Shown here: positions 33,591 to 37,095 of the stretch, piece after piece | Layout of the letters: each line of letters opens with the position of its first letter | Position numbering within the stretch: the first letter of the stretch is position 1 | From: Candidatus Babelota bacterium | Lineage (GTDB): Bacteria > Babelota > Babeliae > Babelales > Vermiphilaceae | Direction of reading: 5' to 3' | DNA length: 37,095 nucleotides | Assembly: GCA_018266085.1 (NCBI GenBank) | Contig: JAFEAZ010000005.1 | Location: forward strand, 1 to 37,095 | Position numbers and translations under genes: made by a program | The notes under the pieces: model-generated | What the model was told of the DNA's origin: nothing | Database searches by the model: none | The model's input: the letters and a program-made list of their open reading frames with translations, nothing else

Positions 33591-33781
33591 AGCAATCCTT
33601 TCTTTATAGCAATAATATGCGTAACAAAAATATTTTACCATGCTGGTTATTCAAATAGCAATAATTTACAAGCCTCTTTGTACATCCTGCCATACCAAGT
33701 CTTGCATTCCAGGAATGGTTCATTTGTATACTGTGGGCAAGTATTAAAGAAAACTATTAAATAGGCAAACAGAGCGTTATT

Positions 33782-34801
33782 ATGCTAAAAAGAGACGCCA
33801 TAGCAAGCTACATTAAGATTTGCACGCTGGATCATCATGATCACGAGGATGACTCGAGAATAAGGGGCCTCTTGTTTACCGTAGGGTGTTATATGACCAC
33901 GATACTGGTAAGTGTGTGCATACCTTATGCCACACTGCACTGCGTATCAGAAGTGTATAACTTACGCGTATCGACCATAACCTCAGAGCAGTTAATGCTC
34001 GGCGCAACATTTGAAAAGAAGACTCCTCCTGGGAACTTGACTACTAAAGCTATTGCTCGCTACCGCGAGGATAAACAGGGCAATGAACAATGGCTCGTTG
34101 CTAATCTAACCAGCCTTATTTATGCCTATAAAAATTGTTATGCTCGCGTTGATGGCAGTTTTGGCTACATACGTGAAAAGGCAGCAGATGCTTTGCACAC
34201 CATAAAACGACATACACAAACTGATGATCTTCTTTTCTCGGTCGGCTATAAACATGCCATCCATAAACGGCTCGACGTAACGTACACTCTCTTGGCAGGC
34301 ATTCCCACGCATAAAGATACCGGCTTTCAGTTTTATCAATACGGCACAGGCCATTATGGCATCGGCGGTCAAATGTCTGGCATTCTTAAGAATGGTGGAG
34401 GTCATGCATGGATCGGTGCTGCGCGCTGCGTCCATTTTTTTAATGCCCCTGCGCAGGTACCGTTGACGGCTAGTTGTATAGAGGTAGATTCTGCATTAGG
34501 CAACCTAGTGGATCTTCTGCTTGCCTTCTATAAAAACTTTCTTAAAGATCATTCGATTGAGCTTGGCTATAACCCTACCTTTATAACTAATCTCTATACC
34601 AAACCGGTCTTAGATCCAATCCTGCCCTCATCAACCATTCGCAATAGCTGGTATTCGATCTATAGATACTCCTTCTTCAAATGTGGACACCCTATGGGAA
34701 TTGGTCTGAGCGCCTCATATGGATTCGATATTACGCCAAAAATAGACGTGATTGCCAAAAGAAACATATCATGTTGGCTGTCTTACACGATTAAATTCTA
34801 A
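33782..34801 (+). CDS. Outer-membrane beta-barrel-like protein, paralogue 1
   Basis: Not a named family. It shares long blocks with the next protein: EVYNLRVSTIT, the YTLLAGIPTHKDTGFQFYQ block with GTGHYGIGGQ, LPSSTIRNSWYSIYRYSF, and ASYGFDITP, and it ends in an aromatic strand (CWLSYTIKF) with the C-terminal Phe typical of barrels that use the BAM complex. The N-terminus is odd: 27 hydrophilic residues (HHDHEDDSRIRG) precede the hydrophobic signal-like segment. ATG 33893 would give a shorter start inside the hydrophobic segment. Which start is used is unclear. It is 12 bases ahead of its paralogue. Confidence 0.72.
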   Translation: MLKRDAIASYIKICTLDHHDHEDDSRIRGLLFTVGCYMTTILVSVCIPYATLHCVSEVYNLRVSTITSEQLMLGATFEKKTPPGNLTTKAIARYREDKQGNEQWLVANLTSLIYAYKNCYARVDGSFGYIREKAADALHTIKRHTQTDDLLFSVGYKHAIHKRLDVTYTLLAGIPTHKDTGFQFYQYGTGHYGIGGQMSGILKNGGGHAWIGAARCVHFFNAPAQVPLTASCIEVDSALGNLVDLLLAFYKNFLKDHSIELGYNPTFITNLYTKPVLDPILPSSTIRNSWYSIYRYSFFKCGHPMGIGLSASYGFDITPKIDVIAKRNISCWLSYTIKF

Positions 34802-34813
34802 GGTAATAAACCT

Positions 34814-35734
34814 ATGAAAATCTACACGCAACAGATAGGGCTTCTTCTTTGCATAACAGTACTTACCCGAGATCTGTATGGAGCTACCATTGTATATAAC
34901 TTACGCATTGCAGCTCCTACCACAGCGCGACAAGAGCTGTACGCAAAGCAGGGATTAAAATTGCCATCAATTCTTGCAGGCACGTACGTACACCAAAGGC
35001 GCACGCTCAATAGCGGCAATCGTCACACTATTAACGCAGGCCTTGTTGATTATATGTACTCATTTGAACATTTCTATGTGCGGCTTGACGCGGCCGTTGG
35101 TCATGTACAGGCAGCGATGCAGTTCGCAGACATAACAACAGCGCGTACGCAGATGGATGACATTCTGCTCTCTGCTGGATATCGACACAAAGCAACGCCA
35201 CAATTGAACCTTGCTTATAGTCTGTTGGCCGGCATACCGACCCATAAAGATCATGGTTTTGAGTATCTGCAGTTCGGCACTGGCCACTGCGCACTAGGTG
35301 GGCAGGTCGACGGGGCATACAGTTTTGGAGAGCACAGATCGAATGCGCTTCTCATGGCATTGCGCTGCTTCCATTTTTTTGAAGCCACCACCATTGTGCC
35401 GCTGCCAACGCATCGCATCTGCGTTGATTTCGATTTGGGCAACATTTTTGATATTTTCGTTTCTTATCAAAAAAAGGTTAACGCACATTTTTTTGAAATC
35501 GGTTATAACCCTTCTTTTGCCTTTAGCGTGAGCACACAACCTTCGCTGGGAGACCTACTGCCTTCATCGGGCATTCGCAACACCTGGTATGCAGCCTATA
35601 GGTATATATTTTTAACCAAAAAGCACCCCATGGGCGTACTGTGTGGCGCCTCTTATGGCTTCGACTCAGGATCAGCTCTGGTCGGCATCAAGAACGGTTT
35701 TTCTCTGTGGGCTGGGTATGGCATCAATTTTTAA
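34814..35734 (+). CDS. Outer-membrane beta-barrel-like protein, paralogue 2
   Basis: Tandem partner of the 33782 gene. It has an ordinary signal peptide (MKIYTQQIGLLLCITVLTRD, ending LYGAT), the shared IVYNLRIAAPT, YSLLAGIPTHKDHGFEYLQ with GTGHCALGGQ, LPSSGIRNTWYAAYRYIF and GASYGFDSG blocks, and a final LWAGYGINF ending in Phe. Alternating strands throughout support a barrel of about 12-14 strands. The two share roughly 40 percent of positions by eye. Function unknown; may be a porin or surface adhesin. Confidence 0.74.
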   Translation: MKIYTQQIGLLLCITVLTRDLYGATIVYNLRIAAPTTARQELYAKQGLKLPSILAGTYVHQRRTLNSGNRHTINAGLVDYMYSFEHFYVRLDAAVGHVQAAMQFADITTARTQMDDILLSAGYRHKATPQLNLAYSLLAGIPTHKDHGFEYLQFGTGHCALGGQVDGAYSFGEHRSNALLMALRCFHFFEATTIVPLPTHRICVDFDLGNIFDIFVSYQKKVNAHFFEIGYNPSFAFSVSTQPSLGDLLPSSGIRNTWYAAYRYIFLTKKHPMGVLCGASYGFDSGSALVGIKNGFSLWAGYGINF

Positions 35735-35769
35735 ACTATAGCTTCTTTGCTAGCAACTCTAGCAATTGC

Positions 35770-35785
35770 GTAACGTATATGTTAC
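35770..35785. promoter_or_regulatory. Palindromic operator candidate before antitoxin
   Basis: GTAAC-GTATAT-GTTAC is a perfect inverted repeat 24 bases ahead of the antitoxin start, next to a second dyad (ttgctag / ctagcaa, 35747-35765). Antitoxins of this class usually repress their own gene by binding such a palindrome. Confidence 0.5.
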
Positions 35786-35808
35786 ATTTTGTGTAAGGAG
35801 AAGAAATC

Positions 35809-36105
35809 ATGAAAACCAAGAGTTATGAAGAATACTTGTTGAAAACTTTGCAAGATCCAGAAGAAGCGCTTGGTTATCTCAATGCAGCTCTTGCTGATGA
35901 AGATCCTAAAGTATTTTTACTGGCCTTAAAGCACGTTCTAAGAGCGCAAAGAATAGATTTTTCAGCATTTGCGGATGAAACGAATATCTCTCGTCAAAAT
36001 GTATATCGTATTGTTTCTGAAGCGGGCAATCCGCGCTGGAATAATTTAAACGCTATCTTAGATGTAATGGGATTGCAGCTCAGAGTAGAGCCTAAATCTA
36101 AATAG
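35809..36105 (+). CDS. Addiction-module antidote protein, HI1420/HigA-like
   Basis: A helix-turn-helix antitoxin of the HI1420-downstream type (TIGR02684). The typical order is present: an N-terminal LKTLQDPEEALGYLNAALADE, then VFLLALKHVLRAQRIDFSAFADETN, the recognition helix region ISRQNVYRIVSEAGNPRWNNL, and the end AILDVMGLQLRVEP. The family normally follows a RelE-like toxin gene, but there is no such gene within 70 bases upstream and none downstream, so it is an orphan. Strong aaggag ribosome site. Preceded by a palindrome suited to autorepression. Confidence 0.88.
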   Translation: MKTKSYEEYLLKTLQDPEEALGYLNAALADEDPKVFLLALKHVLRAQRIDFSAFADETNISRQNVYRIVSEAGNPRWNNLNAILDVMGLQLRVEPKSK

Positions 36106-36128
36106 GCAAAAAATAAGTCATGAGAGTC

Positions 36129-36148
36129 ATTCTCGCGAAGGCGGGAAT
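36129..36148. repeat. REP-like palindrome
   Basis: attctcgc-gaag-gcgggaat forms an 8-bp stem (one G-U pair) with a tetraloop. The unit resembles the short CGCGAA-GCGGGAAT palindromes that are scattered in many bacterial genomes. It lies just after the antitoxin gene. Confidence 0.6.
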
Positions 36149-36236
36149 CCATACGCAAATCTTGGTACGAGTCGCTATAGTAGTGGGATCAAGGCTTCAG
36201 CATATTTTGAGTAATGCCAGGGTGCTTATTCGTGAT

Positions 36237-36947
36237 CTACGAACGATGAGCGCTGCCTGCTGCATAGGCATTAAAACCCACATGTGCAATAATTCCAGTT
36301 GCTACAGTGAGGAAAGCAGCCTTCCTAAGCGCTTCAGAGGATCTATTAAGCTGCTCTTGCCGGTCTTTTGCTCTCAAAGATGCACTGTTTTTGGCTTTCA
36401 ATTGCTCCATTGTATTTTTAAAGTTAGTAATTGTAGATGTATCCAATGGCCGAAATATTGAATTTGTATACAATCCATCGAGATATGCACTGGTAATCTG
36501 AAGATCAGAAAGCTTAGTAGAATCTGAGATGCCACCATATTCGTGAGGTAAGAGCAAGTCATGACATCGCAGCTGCAGGAAAAATTCATTATAGTTCAGA
36601 ACTTTTGGCAGATCATTCGAAGGCGGCTGAGAGGGTTCTTTTTTCACTATTACTACGTCGTATCTTTGACATAGATTCATATAAGGGAAAAATTCCCATC
36701 TACGCTGCTTCTCATTAAAGCGCTTATTCAGATCATTCGAAGACGGCTGAGAGGGTTCTCTCTTGCCCAATAGAGATTTTTCAAATAAATCCTCCTTCAC
36801 GTATTTGGTTCGCTCATCCATGTGGCTCATTAGCTCAAGATTGGCTTCAGTTACTTCCTGGTTGCTTCTGGTTTTTAGTCTATTAAAAACAACATGAAAG
36901 CCAAAATAAGCAAGAGATGCTAAACCCACAATTTCCTTTGATATCAT
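36237..36947 (-). CDS. Membrane-anchored protein, probably 5'-truncated by the IS
   Basis: Not recognised. The frame encodes a short hydrophobic N-terminus (IVGLASLAYFGFHVVF), a charged helical body and a hydrophobic C-terminal segment (AAFLTVATGIIAHVGFNAYAAG). An internal duplication repeats EPSQPSSNDL as EPSQPPSNDL, also visible in the DNA at about 36609 and 36729. ATG 36947 has no ribosome site, and the frame stays open upstream through 36970 into the IS end without another start codon. I infer that the original start and signal peptide were lost when the IS inserted. Confidence 0.6.
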   Translation of the reverse strand: MISKEIVGLASLAYFGFHVVFNRLKTRSNQEVTEANLELMSHMDERTKYVKEDLFEKSLLGKREPSQPSSNDLNKRFNEKQRRWEFFPYMNLCQRYDVVIVKKEPSQPPSNDLPKVLNYNEFFLQLRCHDLLLPHEYGGISDSTKLSDLQITSAYLDGLYTNSIFRPLDTSTITNFKNTMEQLKAKNSASLRAKDRQEQLNRSSEALRKAAFLTVATGIIAHVGFNAYAAGSAHRS

Positions 36948-36970
36948 AAAGCATTGAATGTCGTCAAGAC

Positions 36971-37095
36971 GGTCTAGTCTAATATGAAGTGCAACACCAT
37001 TCTGATAGAATTGATTTTGACAAAAAAATTAGTTCTAAAAAGAAAGTGTTGCACATGGTTCATTATACCCAAGTAAAAGAAATTGAGCGAATGCG
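36971..37095. repeat. Right copy of 125-bp terminal inverted repeat (IS end)
   Basis: Exact reverse complement of bases 1-125. The copy begins GGTCTAGTCTAAT, followed by ATGAAGTGCAACACC, and ends in the partial transposase frame. Confidence 0.8.
37055..37095 (+). CDS. Transposase N-terminus, partial (runs off the window)
   Basis: ATG 37055 opens MVHYTQVKEIERMR and runs off the right edge. It mirrors the frame at 1-41. Family unclear; IS30-like is my best guess from the first residues and from the GTGCAACAC inverted repeat ahead of the start. Confidence 0.45.
   Translation, partial: MVHYTQVKEIERM

Noticed and set aside
1-37095. tRNA, rRNA or CRISPR
   Set aside because: No cloverleaf-like segment, rRNA stretch or regularly spaced repeats were found in the intergenic regions.

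Overview
The window looks like a chromosomal piece from a Gram-negative, host-dependent bacterium. My best guess is the phylum Dependentiae (TM6, Babeliae). The reasons are the many small exported proteins of no known family, outer-membrane beta-barrels, an exported ankyrin protein, a eukaryote/archaea-like type of prolyl-tRNA synthetase, low-to-moderate GC and dense packing. The phylum call is inference from gene style; no rRNA or other marker is present to confirm it. Both ends carry the same perfect 125-bp sequence in opposite orientation. Each copy includes the first 13-14 codons of what is probably a transposase reading outward, so the window is bounded by two inverted copies of one insertion sequence (IS).

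Layout. (1) 0.2-6.7 kb: sugar- and methyl-transfer enzymes, most with an N-terminal Sec signal peptide. They are two FkbM-type methyltransferases, a class I SAM methyltransferase, a UDP-glucose/GDP-mannose dehydrogenase, a GT32 (OCH1-like) glycosyltransferase and an SGNH hydrolase, plus a third FkbM enzyme without a signal. (2) 6.8-16.2 kb: a more conventional cytoplasmic polysaccharide locus with a GT2, glutamine-dependent asparagine synthase (asnB), two GT4-like enzymes and a second GT2, translationally coupled by short overlaps, and a convergent Wzx-like flippase. Three small exported proteins of unknown family (7.8-9.6 kb) lie within it. (3) 16.3-22.6 kb: an outer-membrane barrel, an exported M48-like metallopeptidase, ruvC, an unknown protein, an exported ankyrin protein and an exported beta-propeller-like protein. 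(4) 23.0-25.2 kb: dnaN-recF. (5) 25.4-30.5 kb: an AT-rich island of small exported or membrane proteins. Four of them begin with nearly the same leader and signal peptide but differ in the mature part; one is a truncated remnant. A 251-bp duplicate of the xerD 3' end lies between two members. (6) 30.6-33.0 kb: proS-xerD operon. (7) 33.1-36.9 kb: a small exported protein, a tandem pair of beta-barrel paralogues, an orphan HI1420-type antitoxin with a palindromic operator candidate, and a membrane protein probably cut at its 5' end by the right IS.

How the genes fit together. Region 2 can build and flip a glycan carrying amide groups made by AsnB. Region 1 holds enzymes of similar chemistry that appear to be exported, which suggests that glycan modification happens in the periplasm or in the host. 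The repeated signal-peptide genes, ankyrin protein, barrels and F-box-like motifs fit a lifestyle of secreting proteins into or around a eukaryotic host. No tRNA, rRNA or CRISPR array was found.
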